This document shows positions 25,706-39,208 of a DNA stretch of 64,000 nucleotides, piece after piece. A program made the translations under genes and the position numbers. Origin of the DNA: Microcella sp. (GTDB taxonomy: Bacteria > Actinomycetota > Actinomycetes > Actinomycetales > Microbacteriaceae); NCBI RefSeq assembly GCF_025808395.1, contig NZ_CP075524.1:620001-684000 (forward strand), in the 5' to 3' direction. Every line of letters starts with the position of its first letter. Within the stretch, counting starts at the first letter, position 1. The notes below the pieces were generated by a model. That model searched no databases and had not been told where the DNA came from. It was given only the letters and a program-made list of their open reading frames with translations.

Positions 25706-26466
25706 TGTCTGTCGCCGTTCGGGTCATCCCGTGTCTCGACGTCGCCGCGGGCCGCGTCGTGAAGGGTGTCAACTTTCTCGATCTGCGAGACGAAGGTGAT
25801 CCGATCGAGCTCGCCCGCACCTACTACGAGCAGGGTGCCGATGAGATCACCTTTCTCGACGTCAAGGCGACGGTTGACAACCGCGAGACGATGTTCGACC
25901 TCGTGCGCTCCACTGCAGAGCAGGTGTTCATTCCGCTCACCGTCGGGGGCGGAGTGCGAACGGTCGACGACGTGGCCAGGCTTCTCGCGCACGGCGCAGA
26001 CAAGATCGGCGTCAACAGCGCCGCGATCGCGCGGCCGTCGCTCATCGACGAGATCGCCGATCGTTTCGGTGCGCAAGTGTGCGTGCTCTCGCTCGATGTC
26101 ACACGAGATGCCGACTCGCCGAGCGGCTTCGTGGTCACGACGCACGGGGGGCGCGAACGCACGAGCCTCGACGCGATCGCCTGGGCACTCGAATCGATCG
26201 AGCGGGGTGCGGGCGAACTGCTCGTCAACTCGATCGACGCCGACGGTACGAAGAACGGTTTCGACCTTGAACTGATCTCGGCGATCGCCGACGTGGCCAC
26301 GGTGCCGGTCATCGCCTCGGGCGGCGCCGGGTCGCGAGAGCACTTCGCCCCCGCAGTGCAGGCTGGTGCCCACGCTGTTCTTGCGGCGAGCGTGTTCCAC
26401 CGGGCAGAGCTCACGGTCGGCGACGTGAAGGCCGCGTTGCGAGCAGAAGGAGTGATGGTGCGATGA
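25705..26466 (+). CDS. hisF: Imidazole glycerol phosphate synthase, cyclase subunit
   Basis: Uses ammonia from HisH to form imidazole glycerol phosphate and AICAR. It is a TIM barrel of 253 residues with both catalytic aspartates in place: VIPCLDVAAGRVVKGVNF (first) and LLVNSIDADGTKNGFDLEL (second). PLTVGGGVRTVDD and VIASGGAGSREHF bind phosphate. ATG 25705 shares one base with the hisG stop. hisH, hisA, hisB, hisC and hisD are not in the window. Confidence 0.97.
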   Translation: MSVAVRVIPCLDVAAGRVVKGVNFLDLRDEGDPIELARTYYEQGADEITFLDVKATVDNRETMFDLVRSTAEQVFIPLTVGGGVRTVDDVARLLAHGADKIGVNSAAIARPSLIDEIADRFGAQVCVLSLDVTRDADSPSGFVVTTHGGRERTSLDAIAWALESIERGAGELLVNSIDADGTKNGFDLELISAIADVATVPVIASGGAGSREHFAPAVQAGAHAVLAASVFHRAELTVGDVKAALRAEGVMVR

Positions 26467-26819
26467 ACGATGCAGCAGACGTCGTGTCGCGAGTGCGCTT
26501 CGACGACGCGGGACTCATTCCCGCCGTCATCCAGCAGCACGACTCGGGCGAGGTGCTCATGGTGGGCTGGATGGACGCTGAGGCGGTGCGCCGCACGCTC
26601 AGCGAGGGGCGAGTGACGTTCTGGAGCCGTTCGCGCCAGCAGTACTGGCGAAAGGGCGACACGAGCGGCCACGTGCAGTACGTTCGCGGCGCCGCCCTCG
26701 ACTGCGACGGCGACACACTGCTCGTGCAGGTCGAGCAGGTGGGTGTCGCATGCCACACAGGCGCCCGGTCTTGCTTCGATGTCGACCCCCTGCTGCCGAC
26801 GATCGGGGCCGCATCATGA
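26463..26819 (+). CDS. hisI: Phosphoribosyl-AMP cyclohydrolase
   Basis: Third histidine step, a zinc hydrolase that opens the purine ring. Its 118 residues include VLMVGWMDAEAVRRTL, TFWSRSRQQYWRKGDTSGH, the Mg-site DCDGDTLLVQV and zinc ligands in CHTGARSCF. It overlaps hisF by 4 nt and trpE by 4 nt, so the histidine and tryptophan genes are physically continuous. Confidence 0.97.
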   Translation: MNDAADVVSRVRFDDAGLIPAVIQQHDSGEVLMVGWMDAEAVRRTLSEGRVTFWSRSRQQYWRKGDTSGHVQYVRGAALDCDGDTLLVQVEQVGVACHTGARSCFDVDPLLPTIGAAS

Positions 26820-28336
26820 CTGACACGACACGCGACGAGTTCGATGCCCACGTGCGTGAGGCGCGAGTCGTGCCCGTCATCCGCACGATGTTCGCCGACG
26901 CACTGACCCCCGTCGCCCTCTATCGGTCGCTCGCCGCGGGTCGGGCCGGCACGTTCCTGCTCGAGTCTGCCGAGCAGGGCGGAATCTGGTCTCGATACTC
27001 GTTCGTGGGGGTCGGATCATTCGGCGTGCTCACCGAGCACGATGGTGCAGCGGTCTGGTTGGCAGAGTCGATCGATGCCGAGCGGGCGTTCGGCGGCGAC
27101 ATGCCGGCCTCGTCGCTCGCCGCACTCGACGCTCTCTACGCGCGGTGGCGTTCTCCTGACAACCCCGCTCACCCTCCGCTCACCGGGGGTCTCGTCGGCT
27201 TCATCGGCTGGGATGCCGTGCGCCAGGTCGAGCACCTGCCAGACGCCCCGCCGAACGACTTCGACTGCCCTGAGCTGGGCATGACCTTCGTGAGCGAGCT
27301 CGTGGTCATGGATCACCGTCAGGGCACGGTCTCGCTCGTCGTGAGCGTGCTGGCCGACGGGGTCGACGATGACGACGCGATGTGGGCCGATGCCCACCGC
27401 CGCCTGGATGAGCTCGAAGCAGCCTTGCGCGCTCCAGCGGAGCCCGACATCGCGCGCATCGACCTCGAGGCCTCGCCGAACGCCGTGCATCGGTCGACAC
27501 CGACCGAGTACCTCGACGCCGTCGCTCGATCGAAAGACTTCATTCGCGACGGCGACGTCTTTCAGGTGGTGATCGCTCAGCGGTTCGACCACGAGCTCAC
27601 GGCGAGCCCGCTCGATGTCTATCGCGTCTTGCGCGCACTGAACCCCTCGCCGTACATGTATGCGCTCGCTCTCGAGACGGCCACCGGCAAGCCTTTCGCG
27701 ATCGTCGGCTCGTCTCCAGAGGCGCTCGTCAAGGTGACGAAGGGGCGCGCCCACATGCACCCCATCGCGGGCTCACGGCCGCGCGGCGACACGCCCGAGC
27801 ACGACGGCGAGCTCGCCGAAGAGCTGCTCGCCGACCGCAAAGAGCAGGCAGAGCATCTCATGCTCGTCGACCTCGGTCGCAACGACCTGTCGAAGGTGTG
27901 CCGGGCCGGCACCGTCGAGGTCACCGAGTTCATGCAGGTGGAGCGGTTCAGCCACATCATGCACCTCGTCTCGAGCGTCGAGGGCGATCTGCGCGATGAC
28001 GCGACGCCCATCGACGTCTTCAGGGCGACGTTTCCGGCCGGCACTCTGAGCGGCGCCCCCAAGCCGCGAGCGCTGCAGATCATCGACGAGCTCGAGCCGG
28101 CCCGCCGCGGGGTCTACGGCGGGGTCGTGGGGTACTTCGGCTTCTCGGGCGACCTCGATCTGGCGATCGCCATCCGCACCGCCTTCCTGGCCGATGGTGT
28201 GGCCCGCGTGCAGGCGGGTGCCGGACTTGTCGCCGACTCGGTCGCCGAGACAGAGTTTCACGAGACCTTGTCGAAGGCGGCGGCGCCGCTGCGCGCCGTG
28301 GCGATCGCGAACGCGCTGGCGAAAGACCGCTCGTGA
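26816..28336 (+). CDS. trpE: Anthranilate synthase component I
   Basis: Makes anthranilate from chorismate, linking to the aro genes at the window start. Tryptophan feedback residues lie in FLLESAEQGGIWSRYSFVG near the N-terminus; the catalytic part has NPSPYMYALAL, IVGSSPEALVKV, PIAGSRPRGDTPEHD, EHLMLVDLGRNDLSKV and TFPAGTLSGAPKPRALQIID. The length of 506 is standard. The start ATG overlaps hisI, so no leader or attenuator can precede it. The glutaminase partner trpG is elsewhere. Confidence 0.97.
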   Translation: MTDTTRDEFDAHVREARVVPVIRTMFADALTPVALYRSLAAGRAGTFLLESAEQGGIWSRYSFVGVGSFGVLTEHDGAAVWLAESIDAERAFGGDMPASSLAALDALYARWRSPDNPAHPPLTGGLVGFIGWDAVRQVEHLPDAPPNDFDCPELGMTFVSELVVMDHRQGTVSLVVSVLADGVDDDDAMWADAHRRLDELEAALRAPAEPDIARIDLEASPNAVHRSTPTEYLDAVARSKDFIRDGDVFQVVIAQRFDHELTASPLDVYRVLRALNPSPYMYALALETATGKPFAIVGSSPEALVKVTKGRAHMHPIAGSRPRGDTPEHDGELAEELLADRKEQAEHLMLVDLGRNDLSKVCRAGTVEVTEFMQVERFSHIMHLVSSVEGDLRDDATPIDVFRATFPAGTLSGAPKPRALQIIDELEPARRGVYGGVVGYFGFSGDLDLAIAIRTAFLADGVARVQAGAGLVADSVAETEFHETLSKAAAPLRAVAIANALAKDRS

Positions 28337-28917
28337 ACCCACGTCGGGTCAGGATGCTCGCCATGGTGCTGCCGATCGCACTCGCGGCTCTCGCGCTGCT
28401 GGCCTGGTCGCAGACCTGGATCATGGTGACGCTGGATGATGGGCGGGTGCTCGCCGTCGGGGGAGGCCTGGCCGCACCGGCGATTCCGCCGCTCGCGCTC
28501 GCGGGGCTCGCGCTCGTCGGCGCTCTCGCTCTCGCGGGTGTGGTCTTCAGGGTGATTCTGGGGTTCATGCAAGCGCTGCTCGGGGTCGGCATCGTCGCAT
28601 CAGCGGCGTTCGCCTTCGCTGATCCAGTGCTCTCTGCGGCATCGGCGATCACCGACGCCACCGGCGTCGAAGGCAGCAGCTCGGTGCGCGAGATCGTCAC
28701 CCAGTCGGCCTCGACGGCGTGGCCGCTCGCGGCTCTCGTCATCGGTGCCGCCTCGATCGTCGTCGGCATCGGCATCTCGGCCACGGCTCGCCAGTGGCCT
28801 AATCGCGTGCGCAAGTACGACGCACTGCGCACGGTCGACTCGTCGTCGGGTGAGGGGCGCGACGAACTCGACGCGTGGGACTCCCTGAGCGACGGAGACG
28901 ACCCGACGGCACGATAG
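28333..28917 (+). CDS. Trp biosynthesis-associated membrane protein
   Basis: 194 residues with four predicted membrane segments (residues about 7-28, 45-65, 72-92 and 130-152) and an acidic C-terminal tail. Position and type match the Trp_oprn_chp family, conserved between trpE and trpC in actinobacteria (Rv1610 in M. tuberculosis). It overlaps trpE by 4 nt (GTGA). The function is not known; its fixed position suggests a role in tryptophan synthesis or transport. Confidence 0.85.
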   Translation: MNPRRVRMLAMVLPIALAALALLAWSQTWIMVTLDDGRVLAVGGGLAAPAIPPLALAGLALVGALALAGVVFRVILGFMQALLGVGIVASAAFAFADPVLSAASAITDATGVEGSSSVREIVTQSASTAWPLAALVIGAASIVVGIGISATARQWPNRVRKYDALRTVDSSSGEGRDELDAWDSLSDGDDPTAR

Positions 28918-28920
28918 ACT
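28915..28920 (+). promoter_or_regulatory. -10-like hexamer TAGACT before the small membrane gene
   Basis: TAGACT overlaps the stop of the previous gene and lies 36 nt before ATG 28957. It is the same hexamer as before efp and pyrR. It could allow separate transcription of the downstream trpCBA part. Confidence 0.35.
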
Positions 28921-28956
28921 CGACGCACGCCCCCCCGACGTGAAACAGGAGTGTTG

Positions 28957-29187
28957 ATGAACGCGAACAACGACCCCGGCCACGGACACTCGCCCGCCGC
29001 CTGGACGGCCGTCGTCATCATGCTCGTCGCCGTGACCGTCGGCACCGTCGCGTTCTTCTTCGAGATCGCCTGGCTGGTCTGGGCGAGCGCAGCGGCAATG
29101 CTGGTCGGCTGGATCATCGGCGGCATCATGGCCAAGGCCGGCTACGGCGTCAGGGGCCCGAAGTACCGCCCGAAAGCGCACTCCTAG
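28957..29187 (+). CDS. Small HGxxPAAW-type membrane protein
   Basis: 76 residues. The N-terminal motif HGHSPAAW (HGxxPAAW) is followed by two membrane segments, one from AVVIMLVAVTVGTVAFFFE and one from WLVWASAAAMLVGWIIGGIM, and a basic tail. ATG 28957 has AGGAG 6 nt upstream; GTG 28951 and TTG 28954 lie too close to it. Such proteins sit in trp operons of many actinobacteria. No function is known to me. Confidence 0.85.
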   Translation: MNANNDPGHGHSPAAWTAVVIMLVAVTVGTVAFFFEIAWLVWASAAAMLVGWIIGGIMAKAGYGVRGPKYRPKAHS

Positions 29188-29964
29188 GTGCTCGACGGCC
29201 TCGTCGCCGGCGCGCTCGACGACGCGGCGCGACGTCGAGAGACCCGGCCCCTCGCCACTGTCGAAGCGGCCGCACTGGCGGCATCGCCCGCGATCGATGC
29301 CTGCGCGGCGCTGCGCAGGGCAGAGCAGGTCAAGGTGATCGCCGAGGTGAAGCGGGCGAGCCCCTCGCGTGGCGCGCTCGCGAGCATTCCCGACCCTGCC
29401 GTGCTCGCACGGCAGTATGCAGCAGGGGGCGCCTCGGCCATCAGCGTGCTGACCGAAGAGCGGCGGTTCGGCGGCAGTCTTGCCGACCTCATGGCCGTGC
29501 GCGAGGCCGTGTCGATTCCGGTGCTGCGCAAAGACTTCATCGCCGACGAGTACCAGGTGCTCGAGGCGCGGGCCGCCGGGGCCGATCTCGTGCTGCTGAT
29601 CGTCGCCGCTCTCGATGACTCGACTCTGGCAACGCTGCACTCGCTCATCATCGAGCTCGGCATGACGCCCCTCGTCGAGACGCACGACGCCGACGAGCTG
29701 AGCCGGGCGATCGACCTCGGCGCAGAGGTGATCGGAGTGAACGCGCGCGATCTCAGCACCTTCGAGCTCGACCGCGACCTGTTCGGCCGACTCGCGCCCC
29801 AGATGCCCGACGGCGTGATCCGCATCGCAGAGTCTGCTGTCAGCTCGGTCGCAGACGTCGAGCACTACCGTCGAGCCGGCGCCGATGTCGTGCTCATCGG
29901 CGAGGCACTGGTCACCGGTGGCGATCCCGTCGCCACCCTCAACGAGTTTTTGGCGGTCTCATGA
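29188..29964 (+). CDS. trpC: Indole-3-glycerol phosphate synthase
   Basis: Closes the indole ring from CdRP. TIM barrel of 258 residues with VIAEVKRASPSRGAL (catalytic Lys), ISVLTEERRFGGSL, VLRKDFIADEYQVLEARAAGADLVLLI, VGVNARDLSTF-like VIGVNARDLSTF and IAESAVSS. It begins with GTG immediately after the previous stop, so it is probably coupled. trpD and trpF are absent here; in actinobacteria a dual HisA/TrpF enzyme (PriA) often covers the latter. Confidence 0.97.
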   Translation: MLDGLVAGALDDAARRRETRPLATVEAAALAASPAIDACAALRRAEQVKVIAEVKRASPSRGALASIPDPAVLARQYAAGGASAISVLTEERRFGGSLADLMAVREAVSIPVLRKDFIADEYQVLEARAAGADLVLLIVAALDDSTLATLHSLIIELGMTPLVETHDADELSRAIDLGAEVIGVNARDLSTFELDRDLFGRLAPQMPDGVIRIAESAVSSVADVEHYRRAGADVVLIGEALVTGGDPVATLNEFLAVS

Positions 29965-31175
29965 ACCTGCGTGAACACGTCGGCCCCTACTTCGGAGAGT
30001 TCGGGGGGCGTTTCGTGCCCGAATCGCTCGTCGCCGCACTCGACGAGCTCGACGCGGCCTACCAGAGCGCGCGGGTCGACGCGGAGTTTCAGCGCGAGCT
30101 GCACGAGCTGCACCGCACCTACACGGGGCGGCCGTCGATCATCACCGAGGCCCGGCGATTCGCCGAGCACGCGGGCGGCGCGCGCATCATCCTCAAGCGC
30201 GAAGACCTGAACCACACGGGCAGTCACAAGATCAACAACGTGCTGGGCCAGGCGCTGCTGGCGAAGCGACTGGGCAAGACGCGCATCATCGCCGAGACGG
30301 GCGCTGGGCAGCACGGCGTCGCGAGCGCGACCGCGGCCGCTCTGTTCGGCCTCGACTGCGTCGTCTACATGGGCGAGGTCGACACCGAGCGCCAGGCTCT
30401 CAACGTGGCGCGCATGAAGCTTCTCGGTGCCGAGGTCGTACCAGTGACAGTGGGCTCGCGCACGCTCAAAGACGCCATCAACGAGGCGCTGCGCGACTGG
30501 GTGGCGAATGTCGAGAACACGCACTACCTGCTCGGCACTGTCGCAGGCCCGCACCCCTTCCCGACGATGGTTCGCGACTTTCACGCGGTCATCGGCATCG
30601 AGGCTCGTGAGCAGGTCATGGCGCTCACCGGCCGCCTGCCCGATGCCGTCGTGGCGTGCGTCGGCGGCGGCAGCAACGCGATGGGCATCTTCCACGCCTT
30701 CCTCGATGACGAGGGGGTTCGGCTCGTGGGCAACGAGGCGGCCGGTGACGGGGTCGACACTCCGTTCCATGCCGCGACGATCACGAAGGGCCGCGCCGGG
30801 GTTCTGCACGGCGCGCGCAGCCTCATGCTGCAAGACGACGACGGCCAGACGATCGAGTCGCACTCGATCTCGGCGGGGCTCGACTATCCGGGGGTGGGTC
30901 CCGAGCACGCATGGCTCGCCTCGATCGGTCGTGCTGAGTACCGCCCCGTCACCGATGCGCAGGCGATGGATGCTCTCCGCCTGTTGAGCCGCACCGAAGG
31001 CATCATTCCCGCCATCGAGACCGCGCACGCTCTGCACGGTGCGCTCGAACTGGGCCGTGAACTGGGCGAGGAAGGCATCGTGCTGGTCTCGCTCAGCGGT
31101 CGCGGAGACAAAGACATGGAGACGGCGGCGCGGTACTTCGGGCTGCTCGACGCCGCAGAGAGCGACAAGTCATGA
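29961..31175 (+). CDS. trpB: Tryptophan synthase beta chain
   Basis: PLP enzyme joining indole and serine. It begins YFGEFGGRFVPESLV; the PLP lysine is in NHTGSHKINNVLGQALLAKRLGK, split as NHTGSHKINN; ETGAGQHGVASA and the phosphate loop VGGGSNAMGIF follow, with LSGRGDKD near the end. The length of 404 is typical of TrpB1. It overlaps both trpC and trpA by 4 nt, supporting the alpha2beta2 complex. Confidence 0.98.
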   Translation: MNLREHVGPYFGEFGGRFVPESLVAALDELDAAYQSARVDAEFQRELHELHRTYTGRPSIITEARRFAEHAGGARIILKREDLNHTGSHKINNVLGQALLAKRLGKTRIIAETGAGQHGVASATAAALFGLDCVVYMGEVDTERQALNVARMKLLGAEVVPVTVGSRTLKDAINEALRDWVANVENTHYLLGTVAGPHPFPTMVRDFHAVIGIEAREQVMALTGRLPDAVVACVGGGSNAMGIFHAFLDDEGVRLVGNEAAGDGVDTPFHAATITKGRAGVLHGARSLMLQDDDGQTIESHSISAGLDYPGVGPEHAWLASIGRAEYRPVTDAQAMDALRLLSRTEGIIPAIETAHALHGALELGRELGEEGIVLVSLSGRGDKDMETAARYFGLLDAAESDKS

Positions 31176-31951
31176 GCCAGGTGGCCGACACCATTCGACG
31201 CCGCAATGATGAGGCCTCGGGCGCGCTCATCGGGTATCTGCCGGTTGGTTTTCCGAGCCTGAACGCGAGTGTCGATGCGGCCGTGGCTCTCGTCGAGAAC
31301 GGCGTCGACATCGTCGAACTGGGCCTGCCCTACAGCGATCCGGTCATGGACGGCCTCACGATTCAACGGGCGACGCAGACCGCCCTGCGCAACGGCTTCA
31401 GGCTGCGCCACGGCTTCGAGGCCGTCGAGCGCATCCGCGCCCGCGTCGATGCGCCGCTGCTCGTCATGACCTACTGGAACCCGGTCGTGCAGTACGGCGT
31501 CGATCGATTCGCCGCTGATCTCGCGAACGCCGGGGGAGCGGGCCTCATCACTCCCGACCTGATTCCCGACGAAGCGCACGAGTGGATGACCGCCTCGCAG
31601 CAGCACGATCTCGACCGCGTGTTTCTCGCGGCCCCGTCGTCGAGCGACGCGCGCATGACGCAAGCGGTCGAAGCGAGCCGAGGCTTCGTCTACGCCGTCT
31701 CGACCATGGGCATCACGGGTGCTCGCGATGACGTCGACAAGGCTGCGCGCGGTGTCGTCAGCCGGCTGCGCGCGGCGGGTGCGACCGCTGCCTGCGTCGG
31801 CCTCGGCATCTCGACGGCCGAGCAGGTGGCCGACGTCTTGAGCTACGCAGACGGCGCGATCGTCGGGTCGCGGCTCGTCGCCGCTCTCGAGCACGGCGGG
31901 GTCGCTGAAGTGGCGGCCGTCGCCGCTGACCTCGCCGCCGGCACTCGCTAG
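31172..31951 (+). CDS. trpA: Tryptophan synthase alpha chain
   Basis: Cleaves indole-3-glycerol phosphate and channels indole to TrpB. It is a TIM barrel of 259 residues with GYLPVGFPSL, the catalytic Glu/Asp region VELGLPYSDPVMDGLTIQ, LLVMTYWNPV, GLITPDLIPDEA, YAVSTMGITGAR and VGLGISTAEQV. All catalytic residues appear intact. It ends the his-trp run; the following TAGGCT at 31949 may start lgt transcription. Confidence 0.97.
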   Translation: MSQVADTIRRRNDEASGALIGYLPVGFPSLNASVDAAVALVENGVDIVELGLPYSDPVMDGLTIQRATQTALRNGFRLRHGFEAVERIRARVDAPLLVMTYWNPVVQYGVDRFAADLANAGGAGLITPDLIPDEAHEWMTASQQHDLDRVFLAAPSSSDARMTQAVEASRGFVYAVSTMGITGARDDVDKAARGVVSRLRAAGATAACVGLGISTAEQVADVLSYADGAIVGSRLVAALEHGGVAEVAAVAADLAAGTR

Positions 31952-31986
31952 GCTGGCGTGCGCCCCCTGAGAAAGGTCTTGCCACC

Positions 31987-33003
31987 GTGATTCTTCCCTT
32001 GAGCATCCCGAGCCCGCCTGCCGAATGGCAGGTCTTCAACCTCGGGCAGTGGTTGCGCGATATCGGGCTCACCTGGTTCGGCCTCAACCTCAACATCTAC
32101 GCATACGCGCTGTGCATTCTGGCCGGCATCGTGGCGGCTGTCTGGCTCACCAACCGCCGACTGACCGCGCGGGGTGCCGAGCCATGGATCACGCTCGATG
32201 TCGCGCTCTTCGCGGTGCCCTTCGGCATCATCGGCGGGCGCATCTACCACGTGCTCACGCACCCCAATGACTACTTCTTCGACGGCGCTGACCTGTTGCG
32301 CACCCTCTACATCTGGGAGGGCGGCATGGCGATCTTCGGCGCCCTCATCGGTGGCGCCTTCGGCGCCTGGGTGGGGTGCCGCGTCACCGGCGTGCGCTTC
32401 TGGTCGTTCGCCGACGCGCTCGCGCCCGGTCTGCTTCTCGCACAGGCCTTCGGCCGGCTCGGCAACTGGTTCAACCAAGAACTCTTCGGGCTGCCGACCG
32501 ACCTGCCCTGGGGCCTCGAGATCGATCGGCCCAACCCGGCGATCCCGGTCGGCATTCCGGCAGACACGCTCTTCCACCCCACCTTCCTCTACGAGATCGT
32601 CTGGAACCTGGCGGGCGTCGCTGTCATCCTGCTGCTCGACAAGCGCCTTCGACTGCAGTGGGGCAAGCTGCTCGGCGTCTACCTCATCTGGTACGGAGCG
32701 GGCCGCAGCGTCTTCGAGACCATCAGGCTCGACCCGAGCGAGCTGTTCCTCGGCATCCGCGTCAACGTGTGGGGCGCCTGGGCCGCCGTGCTCATCGGCA
32801 TCGTCATCATCTTCGTGCAGTCGCGACGGCACCCCGGCTTCGAACCCTCGCCGTATGTCGCGGGTCGGGAGTGGTCGCTCGAGGCTCCTGTAGACTCCGA
32901 AGACGTCTACACCGATTTCGACGTCGAGGGCAATGACGCCCCCGCCATCTCCGGTGCCAACGGTTCGACCGACGCCACAAGCGGGTCCGCCGCGAAGCCG
33001 TAG
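31987..33003 (+). CDS. lgt: Prolipoprotein diacylglyceryl transferase
   Basis: Inner-membrane enzyme that moves diacylglycerol to the lipobox cysteine of lipoproteins such as the two binding proteins encoded here. About seven membrane segments are visible. Conserved stretches are GIIGGRIYHVLTHP, WEGGMAIFGALIGGAFGAW, the Lgt signature AQAFGRLGNWFNQELFG and WYGAGRSVFETIR. It is 338 residues with an acidic cytoplasmic tail of about 60. GTG 31987 follows GAAAGG. In many actinobacteria lgt also follows trpA. Confidence 0.95.
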   Translation: MILPLSIPSPPAEWQVFNLGQWLRDIGLTWFGLNLNIYAYALCILAGIVAAVWLTNRRLTARGAEPWITLDVALFAVPFGIIGGRIYHVLTHPNDYFFDGADLLRTLYIWEGGMAIFGALIGGAFGAWVGCRVTGVRFWSFADALAPGLLLAQAFGRLGNWFNQELFGLPTDLPWGLEIDRPNPAIPVGIPADTLFHPTFLYEIVWNLAGVAVILLLDKRLRLQWGKLLGVYLIWYGAGRSVFETIRLDPSELFLGIRVNVWGAWAAVLIGIVIIFVQSRRHPGFEPSPYVAGREWSLEAPVDSEDVYTDFDVEGNDAPAISGANGSTDATSGSAAKP

Positions 33004-33121
33004 TCCGCCGATCGCCACCACTTTCGATCCGGCATTCGCGGCGCACGCTGTGCGCACAACTCATCCCTGGGCCAGCGACGTCCCACTCGGTCACCGCAAC
33101 CACGTGAGGACGGTTTTCGCC

Positions 33122-37691
<4,570 letters not shown>

Positions 37692-37699
<8 letters not shown>

Positions 37700-39149
37700 T
37701 CCCCGTGGTTTCATCACAGTGCCCGAGCGCGAGCTGCCTCCTCGCCGGCCCGTTCCGATTCGACTCATGGACTGGAAAGAGGTCTACGAGCAGGGTGACC
37801 CCAGCGTTCTGCGTCGACAGGCCGGGCGCTGCATGGACTGCGGCATCCCGTTCTGCCACCAGGGGTGCCCGCTCGGCAACCTGATTCCCGAGTGGAACGA
37901 CCTCACGTGGCGCGGAGAAGGCCGTCAGGCCATCGAGCGGCTGCATGCGACGAACAACTTTCCGGAGTTCACGGGCAAGCTGTGCCCTGCTCCGTGCGAG
38001 TCGTCGTGCGTGCTGGCCATCAATCAGCCCGCCGTCACGATCAAGCAGGTCGAGGCCTCGATCATCGAGAACGCCTGGAACAACGGGTGGGTGCACCCGG
38101 TTCCTCCCGAGCGACTCACGGGCAAGACCGTCGCCGTGGTCGGTTCGGGGCCCGCGGGGCTCGCGGCTGCGCAGCAGCTCACACGAGTCGGGCACACCGT
38201 CGCCGTCTTCGAGAAGGACGACCGCATCGGAGGCCTGCTGCGGTACGGCATCCCCGATTTCAAGATGGAGAAGCGCCATCTGGATGCTCGCCTCACGCAG
38301 ATGCAGGCCGAAGGCACCCGGTTCCGCGCCGGTGTCGAGATCGGCCTCGACATCACCTGGGATGAGCTGCGCACTCGCTACGACGCGATCGTCATCGCGA
38401 CCGGAGCCCCGGTGCCCCGCGATCTGCCGATTCCCGGCCGCGACGCGCTCGGCGTGCACTTCGCCATGGAGTACCTCACGCAGGCCAACAGGGTGCAGGC
38501 GGGCGACGAGGTTGCCGACCAGATCACCGCAGAAGGCAAGCATGTGGTCGTCTTGGGCGGCGGCGACACCGGCGCAGACTGCATCGGAACAGCGCATCGG
38601 CAGTCGGCGCTGTCGGTCACCAACCTCGCGATCGGCCAGCAGCCACCGCACGAGCGGCCCGCGACGCAGCCGTGGCCCGTGCAGCCGACGCTCTTCGAGA
38701 TGCAGAGTGCTCACGAAGAGGGCGGCGAACGCGTCTTCTTGGCGAGCACGGTCGAGTTCTTGACCAACTCAGCCGGAGAGGTGCGTGCCATTCGCGTCGC
38801 CGAGACTGAGTATGTCGACGGCGCGCGCGTGCCCAAAGCGGGCACCGAGCGCGAGATCCCTGCCGACCTCGTGCTCTTGGCTCTCGGCTTCACTGGCGCG
38901 CAGGGCGACGCGCTCGATGAGCAGATCGGGCTGCCCCTCGATGCCTCGGGGGCGATGAGCCGCGGGGCCGACTACACCACCAACGAAGCTGGCATCTTCG
39001 TCGCCGGTGACGCGGGGCGGGGCGCATCACTGATCGTCTGGGCGATCGCCGAGGGTCGAGCCGTTGCTGCGGCCGTCGACGCCTATCTGCAAGGCTCGAG
39101 TGACCTGCCCGCACCAGTGAGGGCCACTGATCGACCACTGACCGTCTAG
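37692..39149 (+). CDS. gltD: Glutamate synthase (NADPH), small chain
   Basis: Passes electrons from NADPH through FAD and two 4Fe-4S clusters to GltB. The N-terminal cysteine motifs are CMDCGIPFCHQGCPLGN and CPAPCESSC; nucleotide-binding motifs are VAVVGSGPAGLAAAQQL (FAD) and VVVLGGGDTGADCIGTA (NADPH), and the C-terminal segment is GIFVAGDAGRGASLIVWAI. The length is 485. GTG 37692 overlaps the gltB stop by 8 nt (GTGGCTGA), which helps equal production of both chains. Confidence 0.97.
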
Positions 39150-39208
39150 GCACACGCACGACCTCGAACTTCGCACCACCCCTACCACCACCAGCACGTG
39201 AGGAACCC

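Noticed and set aside
26750..26815. Upstream extension of trpE to ATG 26750
   Set aside because: The added 22 residues lie wholly within hisI; the ATGA overlap at 26816 is the usual arrangement.
26700..26815. Tryptophan attenuator / leader peptide before trpE
   Set aside because: trpE starts inside hisI, and no Trp-rich short frame with terminator hairpins is present.
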